This document shows positions 23,799 through 32,399 of a DNA stretch of 50,675 nucleotides, piece after piece. The DNA comes from an uncultured Marmoricola sp. (GTDB lineage: Bacteria > Actinomycetota > Actinomycetes > Propionibacteriales > Nocardioidaceae). The translations under genes were made by a program, and so were the position numbers. The stretch is taken from positions 1-50,675 of the forward strand of contig CALMLL010000083.1 of assembly GCA_937868075.1 (NCBI GenBank), read 5' to 3'. Each line of letters opens with the position of its first letter. The stretch's first letter is position 1. The notes below the pieces were generated by a model, which saw only the letters and a program-made list of their open reading frames with translations, ran no database searches and had not been told where the DNA came from.

Positions 23799-24829
23799 CA
23801 GGCCACCCACTCCTTGAGCAGGGCAACGGTGGCGGTCGGATCCTCGGTGGCGGGAGCCACCTGCAGGTTGGTCACTCCGGCTTCCTTGAAGGCCGCGATG
23901 CGCTCCTTCACGTAGGACTCCGGACCGACGAGGTTGATCCGCTCGAGCAGTTCCAGCGGAACCTCCGCCTCGGCGTCGCGTTTGTAACCGTCGAGGTAGA
24001 GGTCCTGGATCTTGGCGGCCTCGGCTTCGTAGCCGTAGGAGCAGACGAGGTCGTTGTAGAAGTTCTTGCCGCGCGCGCCCATGCCACCGATATAAAGGGC
24101 CAGCATCGGACGCATGAAGTCGAGCATCCCTTTCACGTCCTCGCCGATGGCCACCATGCCACCGGCAGTGATCTCGAGTGGAGCAAGGTCGGGGGAGCGC
24201 TTCGCGGTGCCCTCTCGCAGAGCAGCGCCCCACACGGCGTTGGCGCCCTCGGGGCTGAAGAGGAAGGGCAACCAGCCGTCGGCGTACTCAGCGGTGCCGC
24301 TGACTGACTTGGCCCCCAGGGCGGCGATGTAGATGGGCACAACCGGGCGCTCGGGCTTGGTGAGGATCTTCAGCGGTTTGCCCAGTCCGGTGCCCTGATC
24401 GGCCGGCAGCGGCAACGTGATGGTCCGGCCCTGATAGTTGATCGTCTCGCGGCGCAAGGCCGCTCGGACCACCTCGATGACTTCCTTGGTTCGGGTGAGC
24501 GGCCGGTCGTAGGGCACCCCGTGCCACCCTTCGATCACCTGTGGGCCGCTGGCTCCCAGGCCGAGGATCGCTCGCCCGCCGGAGACGTTGTCGAGTCCGG
24601 CGGCGGTCTGGGCGATCAGCCCGGGGGTCCGCGAATAGACATTGAGGATCGCCGAGCCGACCTCGACCGTCTCGGTCTTGGCGGCCAGATAGCCCATCAG
24701 TGTGGGAGAGTCGAAACCGTACGCCTCGGCGACCCACACCGTGTCGAGCCCGGCCTTCTCCAGTGACACCACCGAGTCCGCGGCTGCTCGAGGATTGCCG
24801 TCGTACATCAGCATGGTCGAGAGTTTCAT
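23798..24829 (-). CDS. LLM-class F420-dependent oxidoreductase
   Basis: A 343-residue TIM-barrel protein of the luciferase-like monooxygenase class. Typical segments are LDTVWVAEAYGFDSP, ILNVYSRTPGLIAQTAA and SGGRAILGLGASGPQV. Further on it has the YADGWLPF segment. The family uses reduced F420 or FMN on varied substrates; the substrate here is not deducible. I chose the ATG at 24829 (GTGAGG upstream) over the GTG at 24832. Its pairing with an acyl-CoA dehydrogenase and a divergent flavin monooxygenase suggests degradation of a hydrophobic compound. Confidence 0.87.
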   Translation of the reverse strand: MKLSTMLMYDGNPRAAADSVVSLEKAGLDTVWVAEAYGFDSPTLMGYLAAKTETVEVGSAILNVYSRTPGLIAQTAAGLDNVSGGRAILGLGASGPQVIEGWHGVPYDRPLTRTKEVIEVVRAALRRETINYQGRTITLPLPADQGTGLGKPLKILTKPERPVVPIYIAALGAKSVSGTAEYADGWLPFLFSPEGANAVWGAALREGTAKRSPDLAPLEITAGGMVAIGEDVKGMLDFMRPMLALYIGGMGARGKNFYNDLVCSYGYEAEAAKIQDLYLDGYKRDAEAEVPLELLERINLVGPESYVKERIAAFKEAGVTNLQVAPATEDPTATVALLKEWVA

Positions 24830-24904
24830 CACTACCTCACTTTTCGAGCGCTGCGTCGTGGCAGGCTCTGGGAACTGACACAGATTCAGCTAAGGGGACC
24901 TGCG

Positions 24905-26347
24905 GTGACCTCAATCATCATTATCGGCGCCGGCTTCGGCGGCCTCGGAGCGGCCATCGAGTTGACCAAGGCGGGCTATCCGGATGTCACGATCTTGGAG
25001 CGCTCCGACGGCGTCGGCGGGGTGTGGCGAGACAACACCTATCCCGGTGCCGCGTGCGACATCCCTTCGGCGCTCTACTCCTGGTCGTTCGCCCCCAACA
25101 AGCGCTGGGGGAGGCGCTACTCGCCGCAGCCGGAGATCTTGTCCTACATCGAACGAACCGCACAGCAGTTCGGCGTGCGCGGCAAGGTCCGCACCTCCGT
25201 CGAGGTGCAGCGGTGTGAGTGGGTGGACGGACAGTGGCAGGTGCACACGAGCGCCGGGGTGTTCACCGCCGACATCGTGATCCCGGCTGTGGGTCAGTTG
25301 TCGCACCCGGTGATTCCCACGATCGAGGGGGCAGACTCCTTCGCCGGTCCTTCGTGGCACTCGGCCCGGTGGCAACACGACGTCCCCCTGTCGGGGCGCA
25401 AGGTTGCTGTGATCGGCACCGGTGCCTCAGCCATCCAGTTCGTCCCAGCAATCCAGCCCGAGGCGGGCCAGATCTCGGTTTTCCAACGCCACGCGGCGTA
25501 CGTTCTGCCCAAGCCCGATGGCGCACACGGACGCCTTCACCGGGCCCTGATCGATGCGATTGCCCCCTTCTCGTCGGTGGAGCGGGGGACAATCTTCTCC
25601 ATCACCGAGGCAGTGAACCACGCCCTGATCGCCAACTCCGTGGGTGTGGCGGCACTGAAGAAGATCGTCGAGACGACCCTGCGCCTCCAGGTCAAAGACC
25701 CGGCTTTGCGGGCCAAACTGACACCTGACTACCCCTTCGGCTGCAAGCGTGTCCTGTTCGCCAACAACTGGTACTCCACCATGGCCAAGCCGAACATCTC
25801 CTTGATCACCGAGGGCATCGAGCGCATCGAACCTTCCGGTGTGCGGACCAGTGACGGGGTACTGCACGAGGCGGACGTGCTCATCTGGGGGACCGGGTTC
25901 GCAGCGACGTCGTTCCTGGCCGGCATCGAGGTCAGAGCCGGAGATCTCACCCTGGCCGAGGCGTGGAAGGACGGGGCCGCGGCCCACCTGGGTATCAACG
26001 TGCCGGGCTTCCCCAACTTCTTCATCATTTACGGGCCGTACACCAACCTCGGTGGTTCCTCGATCATCGAGATGCTGGAGGCCCAGACGCGCTACATCGT
26101 CGGGGCTGTACGCCGAGTGGCGCACGCGGGACCGATCACGGTTCGCCGACAGGTCAGCGACGCCTGGGACGAGGAGATGCAGACCCGGTTGCGGGACTCG
26201 GTGTGGTCCCGGTGCGACAACTGGTACCGCGAGGCCAACGGCAAGATCACCACCAACTGGCCAGGTCAGGTCCGTGAATTCCAACAGCGGACCGCGTCCT
26301 TCAACGCCGCCGACTTCGAACCGGTCGGACCGGCACCGCTCAGTTAG
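24905..26347 (+). CDS. Flavin-containing Baeyer-Villiger-type monooxygenase
   Basis: A 480-residue NAD(P)H-dependent flavoprotein with FAD site GAGFGGLG (8-15) and NADP site GTGASA (161-166). The fingerprint FAGPSWHSARW (146-156) matches the BVMO consensus FxGxxxHxxxW. Such enzymes insert oxygen next to a ketone to give esters or lactones. The GTG start has AAGGGGA as ribosome binding site, and CAGATT upstream may be the -10. It is divergent from the LLM/acyl-CoA dehydrogenase pair and probably works in the same catabolic route. The 3' end overlaps the MMPL gene by 4 bases. Confidence 0.9.
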   Translation: MTSIIIIGAGFGGLGAAIELTKAGYPDVTILERSDGVGGVWRDNTYPGAACDIPSALYSWSFAPNKRWGRRYSPQPEILSYIERTAQQFGVRGKVRTSVEVQRCEWVDGQWQVHTSAGVFTADIVIPAVGQLSHPVIPTIEGADSFAGPSWHSARWQHDVPLSGRKVAVIGTGASAIQFVPAIQPEAGQISVFQRHAAYVLPKPDGAHGRLHRALIDAIAPFSSVERGTIFSITEAVNHALIANSVGVAALKKIVETTLRLQVKDPALRAKLTPDYPFGCKRVLFANNWYSTMAKPNISLITEGIERIEPSGVRTSDGVLHEADVLIWGTGFAATSFLAGIEVRAGDLTLAEAWKDGAAAHLGINVPGFPNFFIIYGPYTNLGGSSIIEMLEAQTRYIVGAVRRVAHAGPITVRRQVSDAWDEEMQTRLRDSVWSRCDNWYREANGKITTNWPGQVREFQQRTASFNAADFEPVGPAPLS

Positions 26348-28485
26348 TCGGTCGCCTTCCGGCGTACGCCTCGCAACATCTCCGCGGTCTCGGCGTCGGC
26401 GTGGTCGGCCTCGCGCCACAGCGAACTCGGCCACCAGATGACCTTGCCCACGTCGTAGGACAGGGCCGGCACCAGCAACGACCGCACGATCAGCGCGTCG
26501 AGCAGGACACCGAACGCCACGATGAAGGCGATCTGCGCCAGGAACAGGATCGGGAGCACACCCAGGGCCGCGAACGTCGCCGCCAGCACCAAACCTGCGG
26601 ACGTGATCACGCCACCGGTGGCCGAGAGCCCCTTCAAGATGCCCGGGTGGGTGCCTTGGCGCAGCGCCTCTTCGCGCACACGCGTCATCAAGAAGATCGA
26701 GTAGTCGATGCCCAGCGCCACCAAGAACACGAACCCGAGCAGCGGCGTGGAGGGATCGGTGCCAGGGAACTTCGCGATGTCGTTGAAGACGAAGGCGCTG
26801 ATGCCCAGGGTCGCGCCGAAGGACAAGACGTTGGCGACCAGCAGGATCAGTGGAGCGACCAGGGAGCGAAGCAACAGCGCGAGCACCAGGAAGATCACGA
26901 TGAGGATCGCCGGAATCACCTTGGCGCGGTCCTTGTCCGTGGTGTCGCGAACGTCGACCTGGATCGCGGTGGAACCACCCACCAAGACGTCGTTTCCGGA
27001 GTTGAGTTCTTTGCGCAGGCGCTCGACGGTCGCCTCGGCAGCGGCCGAGTCGGCGGGGTCGTCAAGCGTGGCGAACAGCACCGACTGCCCGTCGATCGAC
27101 TTGGGCGCCATCGGGTTCGTGGCCGATTCCGGGATCCAGAACACACTGGGTTGCTTGGCGTTGGAGGACTTCGCGATCCCCTTGACCTCGGCGATCTGCT
27201 GCGCCAGAGGGAAGGCGTAGGCGTCGGGCACCACGATCTGCACGGGGCTGGAGGCATCCGCGGTGAAATGCTCGTTGATCAGGTCCTGAGCTTCCACGGA
27301 TTCGACCTTGGTGAGGAAGAGGTCGGTTTGGGGCACCTGCTCCTCGTTGAGGTTGACGACGTTGAATGCGGCTGCCAGCAAACCGACGAAGGTCAGCGCC
27401 CACACCAGACGGGCATGCCGCTCGATGAGCCGAGCCAGACGCCCCCAGAGTCCCCGGGTGTCCGTGTGGGGACTGCCGTACGCCGGCCGGAACGGCCAAT
27501 ACGCAGCACGACCCAGGAGCAACAGCATCGCCGGCAGGAGTGTCAGGGCGGCGAGAACCGAGGCGGCCACGCCCAGAGCGCCCACGGGGCCGAGCCCGGA
27601 CAGGCTGGACAGGTCGGACAGCAGGAGGCAAAGAAGGCCGAGGATGACGGTCATGCCCGAGGCGAGGATCGGCTCGAAGGATCCCTTGTAGGCCGCCTTC
27701 ATGGCGTCGTACTTGGACTCCCGGTCGCGCAACTCCTCCCGGAATCGCGAGACGATCAAGAGGCAATAGTCGGTGGCCGCGCCGATGGCGAGGATGAACA
27801 GGATTCCCTGGGTCTGACCACTCACGTCCAGCAGGCCGTTCTTCGCTGCGAAGTAGGCCAGCGCCGCGGCCAGTGCCAGTGCCATCAGCGAGGCGAAGAT
27901 GACCACCAGAGGCAGGATCGGCGAGCGATAGACCACCAGCAGGATCAGTGCCACGACGAGCACCGCGACCAGCAACAGGACGCCGTCGATGGCACCGAAG
28001 GCAGTGATGAAGTCCCCGAGGACACCCCCGACACCGCCGACTTTGGCGGTGAGGCCCTCGGGGACTCCATCAAGTTCGGATCGGATCTTCTTGACCGATG
28101 ACAGCAGGAGGTCGGAATCGGCGGAGTCGAGTTGGACGACGACTTCGGCGGCCTTCCCGTCCTTGGAATCGACCCGTTTGCCGACCCCGTCGCTCACCAC
28201 TCCTGGGATCGTGGTGAAGGAGTCCCGCAGTGTCGCGATGGCTTCGCGGTCGGAGTCGGTGAGCCCGGCATCCCGAACGAAGATGACCGTGGCCGGCAAC
28301 GTCTGCTGGTCTTGGAACTTCTTCAAGACATCGAGGGCCTTGGTGGCCTCGGCAGTGCGCGGCAGGTAGGCGGAGTTGTCGTTTTGCTGAACGGTCGACA
28401 ACTTTCCGGCACTTGGTCCCAACAAGCCGCCAGCGCCGAGCCAGATCAAGACGATGAGGGCGGGGAAGATCCATCTTTTCGACAC
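26344..28485 (-). CDS. MMPL/RND-family membrane transporter
   Basis: A 713-residue membrane protein with two repeats of one plus five transmembrane segments and two large extracellular loops, the layout of MMPL lipid exporters. The first helix is WIFPALIVLIWLGAGGLL. Family marks include GAATDYCLLIVSRFREEL and, in the second half, ALGIDYSIFLMTRVREE, whose Asp-Tyr pairs carry protons. At 713 residues it is shorter than MmpL3. I chose the GTG at 28485 because CATACT lies six bases upstream; a GTG at 28500 is possible. It may export a lipid or a hydrophobic toxic compound. It converges with the monooxygenase. Confidence 0.9.
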   Translation of the reverse strand: MSKRWIFPALIVLIWLGAGGLLGPSAGKLSTVQQNDNSAYLPRTAEATKALDVLKKFQDQQTLPATVIFVRDAGLTDSDREAIATLRDSFTTIPGVVSDGVGKRVDSKDGKAAEVVVQLDSADSDLLLSSVKKIRSELDGVPEGLTAKVGGVGGVLGDFITAFGAIDGVLLLVAVLVVALILLVVYRSPILPLVVIFASLMALALAAALAYFAAKNGLLDVSGQTQGILFILAIGAATDYCLLIVSRFREELRDRESKYDAMKAAYKGSFEPILASGMTVILGLLCLLLSDLSSLSGLGPVGALGVAASVLAALTLLPAMLLLLGRAAYWPFRPAYGSPHTDTRGLWGRLARLIERHARLVWALTFVGLLAAAFNVVNLNEEQVPQTDLFLTKVESVEAQDLINEHFTADASSPVQIVVPDAYAFPLAQQIAEVKGIAKSSNAKQPSVFWIPESATNPMAPKSIDGQSVLFATLDDPADSAAAEATVERLRKELNSGNDVLVGGSTAIQVDVRDTTDKDRAKVIPAILIVIFLVLALLLRSLVAPLILLVANVLSFGATLGISAFVFNDIAKFPGTDPSTPLLGFVFLVALGIDYSIFLMTRVREEALRQGTHPGILKGLSATGGVITSAGLVLAATFAALGVLPILFLAQIAFIVAFGVLLDALIVRSLLVPALSYDVGKVIWWPSSLWREADHADAETAEMLRGVRRKATD

Positions 28486-28551
28486 GGCGTCAGTATGCAC
28501 GATTCGCGCGCGCGTGTCCCAATCCTGACCGGATCGTGATTGTTGGTCGGT

Positions 28552-29097
28552 TCAGAGCGTGATCTGCGCGACCTCGGCCCCGGGAATGGCCAGAAGGAGG
28601 TGACCCGGGACGAGCAGCTTGGACCGGCGTACGCCGGAGCCGATCACGCACACATCGATGTCACCGACGCCGACGTCGACAAGCAGTCGCCAGTCGTGGG
28701 GGATGCCGAGGGGGGTGATCCCGCCGTACTCCATGCCGGACTCGGTCACCGCCCGCTCATGGGGGTGGAACGAGCACTTGCGCACGTCGAGGGCCCGCTT
28801 GATGGCGTTGTTGACGTCGGCTCGTTTGTGGGTGGGCACCAACACCGCTGCGACCCGTTCGGCACCGTCGCGGCGCCCCGAGATGACCACGCAGTTGGCT
28901 CCCGAATCGGCGGGAATCCCGGCGACCTCGACGAGGGTCGCGGTGTCGGCGTGATCCGGATCGATCTCGACGACGGCCACCTGGTCGGCGTGCTCCCAGG
29001 TCGTGAGCGCGGTGGCCACAGAAGGCGCCAGCAGATCCGGCCGCTCCAGGGCTACGACGCCCTGCAACGAGCCCAACCTGTGCAGCGGCGTGTTCAT
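28552..29097 (-). CDS. YbaK/EbsC-family aminoacyl-tRNA deacylase
   Basis: A 181-residue protein of the YbaK/ProX editing-domain family, which hydrolyses mischarged aminoacyl-tRNAs such as Cys- or Ala-tRNA(Pro) in trans. The visible signature is ANCVVISGRRDGAERVAAVL followed by THKRADVNNAIKRAL and, later, GMEYGGITPLGIP, the conserved glycine loop of the editing pocket. The exact tRNA substrate is not deducible. CACAAT lies six bases before the ATG and suggests a leaderless transcript. The region upstream is the repeat-rich gap at 29098-29305. Confidence 0.85.
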   Translation of the reverse strand: MNTPLHRLGSLQGVVALERPDLLAPSVATALTTWEHADQVAVVEIDPDHADTATLVEVAGIPADSGANCVVISGRRDGAERVAAVLVPTHKRADVNNAIKRALDVRKCSFHPHERAVTESGMEYGGITPLGIPHDWRLLVDVGVGDIDVCVIGSGVRRSKLLVPGHLLLAIPGAEVAQITL

Positions 29098-29163
29098 GGG
29101 TGCATTGTGCCCGTAGTTGATGGGGTGTCACCCTGGGGGCGGTTTCATATGCGAACAGACGAT

Positions 29164-29205
29164 TCTGGAGCCTCGCCGTGGTTGCAACCCCGTCGAGGCT
29201 CCAGA
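29164..29205 (-). terminator. 12-bp hairpin downstream of the glycerophosphodiesterase gene
   Basis: TCTGGAGCCTCG (29164-29175) and CGAGGCTCCAGA (29194-29205) are perfect complements around an 18-base loop. The hairpin follows the end of the minus-strand gdpD-like gene by about 100 bases and precedes the ybaK-like gene. No T-run is present. Its edge overlaps the first 35-base repeat. Confidence 0.5.
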
Positions 29206-29236
29206 TTCCTAGGTGAACCGAGGATTCTGCACACGG
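29202..29236. repeat. 35-bp direct repeat, copy 1
   Basis: Identical over 35 bases to 29251-29285. Within it AGATTCCTAGGT-GA-ACCGAGGATTCT is an imperfect palindrome (10 of 12 positions pair). No coding frame is supported here. Confidence 0.85.
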
Positions 29237-29250
29237 TGCAGGGGGTCCGG

Positions 29251-29285
29251 CAGATTCCTAGGTGAACCGAGGATTCTGCACACGG
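29251..29285. repeat. 35-bp direct repeat, copy 2
   Basis: The second identical copy starts 49 bases after the first. The 14-base spacer between the copies contains GGTCC. This could be a duplicated REP-like element. Confidence 0.85.
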
Positions 29286-29305
29286 CCGACGGGGGAGTGC
29301 TGCAC

Positions 29306-30190
29306 TTAGCCGGTCAGGACTGCAAGCGCCCGGTCGGGGTAGTTGGTGATCAGTCCATCGACGCCGGCATCGATGACCCGATGCAGATCCTCGGGGGTGT
29401 CGAGGGTGTAGGGGACCACTTTGATCCCGGCGTCGTGAGCCCGGCGCACGTAGTCGGGCGTCACGACAGACTTGTCCGGTGAGATGACGTCGAAGCCGAA
29501 CTCCGCGACCGTCGAGATGGGGTCGCCGTCGCGGTCGTCGAGATCGATCCCGCCCGTCCAGGGGGAGGGTCCCGGCGCACCCAGTGCAGCGGTTCGGCTC
29601 GAGATCAGCGCCGCTCGGCGTACGCGGGGATCGGTCCACCCGAGTTGGCGCAGCAGGAGCCAGTCGAAGCTCTGGATCATCACCGCATCCCTCATTCCAG
29701 CCGCCTCGACCGCGGCGAGAACCACGCTGATGAAGCGTTCGCGGGGCGCGGTCTCCTCGGGACTGACCGCGTCGAACTTCGTCTCCACATTGACCGCCAT
29801 GCGATGTTCCTTGGCCAGAGCAAGCACCTGATGGAAGGTCGGCATCGGCTCACCGGGGACCGCGCGCTGACCGGGGTGTTCGGGCAACGTCAGCGAGCCG
29901 CAGTCCAGGGTGGCCAACTGCTCGCGCGAAAGGCGGGTGACGAAGCGCCCCACGTAGGGATACTCGCTGTCCCCAGGGTGGACCGGTCCTGTGTCTTTGA
30001 TCTTGCGGGCATCGAGCACGCGGTCGTGCGTGACCATAGGTACGCCGTCGGCGCTGATGTGTAGGTCGCATTCCAGCGTCGTGACTCCAAGCGCTACGGC
30101 ATTGCGAAACGCTGCCATCGTGTTCTCGACGACCAACCCCAACCCGCCACGATGGGCTTGCAGATCGACCCCGGCGATGAGTCCAGACAC
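29306..30190 (-). CDS. Glycerophosphodiester phosphodiesterase
   Basis: A 294-residue TIM-barrel enzyme that releases glycerol-3-phosphate from glycerophosphodiesters. The catalytic set is visible: H13-R14 in QAHRGG, E22-N23 in VENTMAAF, E40 and D42 in LECDLH, and H55 in MVTHD. The C-terminal VIDAGVDGLITNYPDRAL is the usual family ending. No signal peptide is seen, so it is probably cytosolic. The GTG at 30190 was chosen because TAGGCT lies 7 bases upstream, in the 20-base gap after the MFS/spermidine-synthase-like gene. It probably has its own leaderless transcript. Confidence 0.92.
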   Translation of the reverse strand: MSGLIAGVDLQAHRGGLGLVVENTMAAFRNAVALGVTTLECDLHISADGVPMVTHDRVLDARKIKDTGPVHPGDSEYPYVGRFVTRLSREQLATLDCGSLTLPEHPGQRAVPGEPMPTFHQVLALAKEHRMAVNVETKFDAVSPEETAPRERFISVVLAAVEAAGMRDAVMIQSFDWLLLRQLGWTDPRVRRAALISSRTAALGAPGPSPWTGGIDLDDRDGDPISTVAEFGFDVISPDKSVVTPDYVRRAHDAGIKVVPYTLDTPEDLHRVIDAGVDGLITNYPDRALAVLTG

Positions 30191-30210
30191 GGCGGCCAGC
30201 CTAGGAGCCC

Positions 30211-31767
30211 TCAGCGGTTCCCGGTGCGTGCCACGTCGGCCAGGGACAAGTCGACCAGCCACTCCACGGGGGCGCGGTCGTCGGTGTAGACCGGCCCGCC
30301 CCGCAACGCGGGTGCCAATCGGTCTGCGGTGGCGGTGACCGTCGCCTGCAGGTCGGCGGGCAGACCGGTGCGCGAACGTAGCGTCTGCGCCGGGTCCTCA
30401 TCAGTGGTGGTCGCCAACAACATGGTGTTGGTCGGCTCGGCCGGATCACGGAAGACCCGGTCGGCGCCGAAGACCGCACGCATCGTGGCGGCGAGCGCCT
30501 TCTCCAGGTCCGGGGAGTCGACAGGATGTCCGACGTTGACCGCCACGATCCCACCCGGCGCGAGTCGGTCGCGCACGAGGGAGAAGAACTCCCGGGTCGT
30601 CAGGTAGAACGGGATGTAGGGCTGCCGGTAGGCGTCGATCACGATGACGTCCTGGCGGGTGCGGTGTTTGCGCAGCCAAGGCCGGGCGTCGTCTGCGTAG
30701 GTGGTCAGGTGGGGCGCCGACATGTCGAAGTACTCGCGCCCGAGAGCGGTCACGACCGGGTCGATCTCGACGCCACTGATCCTCGTAGCCGGTGCGAAAT
30801 GGCCGATCGCGCGAGCGGTGGTGCCGGCCGCATTGCCCAAGATCGCCACCCGGGGTCGCGCTCCCATGAAGCCCGAGCTCGCGAAGGGGAGGGCCACCAA
30901 CTCGTCGTAGTAGAGGTCGGTGAGGTAGGTGCCGGGGCGATAGACCGAGTGCACGGCCTGGCCTTCGTTGAGTTCGAGCGTGCGGGTTCCCGAACCATCT
31001 TCGAGAACACGGGCGTACTGGTATTCGGTCTCGCGCTCCTCGATCACCGCCCGGCCCGCTGCGACCTTGACGATCCCCGTCGGCAACACCAGCAGCACGG
31101 CCATCACCGCGACCGTCACGAACCCCGGCCAGCGACGGTTGAGCCCCGGGAGTGCCACCAACGCCAGCGCCAGGGCGTAGATCAAGAATGTACGCCGAGT
31201 CCCGACCAAGGGGATCAGCAGCAAAGCCGCCCCGAAGGTACCGACAAGGGAGCCCACCGTGGCGATGGACGACAGTCGACCGGCGGTCTTGCCGGTGTCG
31301 CTGACCCGATCCAGTTTCAAGCGAACCGCGTAGGGCGAGACCATGCCCAGGAGCAGCAATGGCACCGCGACCAAGACACTGACCCCCACCAGGGAGCCTG
31401 CGAAAGTGCCAAGGGAGAGCCGGTCGAAGGCCGTCACCGAGAGACGCAGGAACGGGTCGGACACGTAGGGGACCACAGCCAGCAGGGCGGCCGCGATCAA
31501 CACGATCCGCGACAACCCGGCCATGGTCGGATGGCGGTCGGCCCAGCGCCCACCCAGGGCGTAGCCGATGGACAAGGCGACCAGCACGGTGGCGATGGTG
31601 TTGGCCCAAACGATGGTGGAGGCACCGAACCAGGGGGCGAGCAGCCGCGCGGCGGCGATCTCGGCACCGAGGGTGCCCATGCCGACGACGAAGACGGTGG
31701 CCTCAAGAAGAAGCCCCCGCCGAGGGGAGTGGGCGGGGGCTTCAGTGGGGGTCACGGGGGAGATCAT
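30211..31767 (-). CDS. Fused membrane (MFS-like) / spermidine-synthase-like protein
   Basis: The 518-residue protein has two parts. Residues 1 to about 235 carry seven or so hydrophobic segments, beginning LLLEATVFVVGMGTLGAEIA. Residues about 250-500 form a spermidine-synthase-type Rossmann domain with VAILGNAAGTTARAIGH (the SAM/dcSAM-binding glycine loop) and VEIDP. DVIVIDAYRQPYIPF follows. The fused type is common in actinobacteria and has no settled function; polyamine synthesis should not be assumed. The ATG overlaps the stop of the PspC gene (ATGA), tying it to the envelope-stress operon. Confidence 0.85.
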   Translation of the reverse strand: MISPVTPTEAPAHSPRRGLLLEATVFVVGMGTLGAEIAAARLLAPWFGASTIVWANTIATVLVALSIGYALGGRWADRHPTMAGLSRIVLIAAALLAVVPYVSDPFLRLSVTAFDRLSLGTFAGSLVGVSVLVAVPLLLLGMVSPYAVRLKLDRVSDTGKTAGRLSSIATVGSLVGTFGAALLLIPLVGTRRTFLIYALALALVALPGLNRRWPGFVTVAVMAVLLVLPTGIVKVAAGRAVIEERETEYQYARVLEDGSGTRTLELNEGQAVHSVYRPGTYLTDLYYDELVALPFASSGFMGARPRVAILGNAAGTTARAIGHFAPATRISGVEIDPVVTALGREYFDMSAPHLTTYADDARPWLRKHRTRQDVIVIDAYRQPYIPFYLTTREFFSLVRDRLAPGGIVAVNVGHPVDSPDLEKALAATMRAVFGADRVFRDPAEPTNTMLLATTTDEDPAQTLRSRTGLPADLQATVTATADRLAPALRGGPVYTDDRAPVEWLVDLSLADVARTGNR

Positions 31768-31979
31768 TCCTCAGGCATCAAGACCCAGGCGATCAGGTAG
31801 GCCAATCCGAGCGACCCGAACCCGATCAGGAGTCCGATGACCGCCGCGACGCGGACGAGGTTGGCATCCACATTGGCGTAGCGGGCGATGCCACCGCAGA
31901 CACCGGCGATCACCTTGTCATTGCTGGTGCGGACCAGCCGGCGGGGCTGGTTGGGCTGTTGGTAGACCGGCTCGGTCAT
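31764..31979 (-). CDS. PspC-domain membrane protein
   Basis: A 71-residue protein that is essentially one PspC domain: RLVRTSNDKVIAGVCGGIAR, NVDANLVRVAAVIGLL and the membrane helix GFGSLGLAYLIAWVLMPEE. PspC proteins sit in the cytoplasmic membrane and signal or buffer envelope stress. The gene overlaps both neighbours by 4 bases. It is one of three PspC domains encoded between 31764 and 35059. Confidence 0.92.
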   Translation of the reverse strand: MTEPVYQQPNQPRRLVRTSNDKVIAGVCGGIARYANVDANLVRVAAVIGLLIGFGSLGLAYLIAWVLMPEE

Positions 31980-32398
31980 TTCTTCTTCTCCTCAGATGTG
32001 ATGGGTGCGGTTTCGTCGGTCACCGGTGTGGCGGGCTCGACGGGGTCCAGGTGGTCGTTGTCGACCATGGTGTCAGCCACCTGCGTTTCGGCAACGACAG
32101 GAGCATCGAGCGCGTCGGAGTCGGCTTCGGGCACCTGTGCGGACTCGCCGGAGCTAGGGCTGAGGGGGTCGGCGTACGTCGCCGGTGGGGTCGCCGCCTT
32201 GGGGCGCAGCGCGGTCAGCAGGAAGGTCAGCAGACCGAGACCACCGGCGGTGATCAGGAGGATCGGGATGATCCATGTGGCCTGCAGATTGGTGATCCAT
32301 CCGCGCTCGGCCATCTTCCATAGGCTGGCGATGCCGAGGAAGATCACCGCGAAGATCAGGTGGGCGACGCTGAACGGTCGCTGGGTCTTGGTGGTCAT
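31976..32398 (-). CDS. Small two-helix membrane protein with acidic tail
   Basis: A 140-residue protein with two predicted transmembrane helices (about 12-26, HLIFAVIFLGIASLW, and 42-62, WIIPILLITAGGLGLLTFLL). A long, acidic, Pro/Ala/Asp-rich cytosolic or extracellular tail follows and ends in EEKKK. The helix pair resembles LiaF transmembrane or DUF5668-type modules, but I do not recognise the family with certainty. It lies between two PspC genes, with a 4-base overlap downstream and 1 base between it and the gene upstream, so it belongs to the same operon. Confidence 0.75.
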   Translation of the reverse strand: MTTKTQRPFSVAHLIFAVIFLGIASLWKMAERGWITNLQATWIIPILLITAGGLGLLTFLLTALRPKAATPPATYADPLSPSSGESAQVPEADSDALDAPVVAETQVADTMVDNDHLDPVEPATPVTDETAPITSEEKKK

Positions 32399-32399
32399 G

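Noticed and set aside
26401..28101. A 566-codon plus-strand frame opposite the MMPL gene
   Set aside because: It is rich in Gln, Glu, Asp, His and Arg, has no domain, and mirrors the hydrophobic codons of the MMPL transmembrane segments.
29202..29285. A minimal CRISPR array
   Set aside because: There are only two repeats with a 14-base spacer and no cas genes. The repeats are internally palindromic like REP elements.
30211..31767. True polyamine biosynthesis gene (speE)
   Set aside because: The C-terminal domain is only spermidine-synthase-like, the N-terminal half is a membrane domain, no other polyamine gene is nearby, and the operon context is envelope stress.
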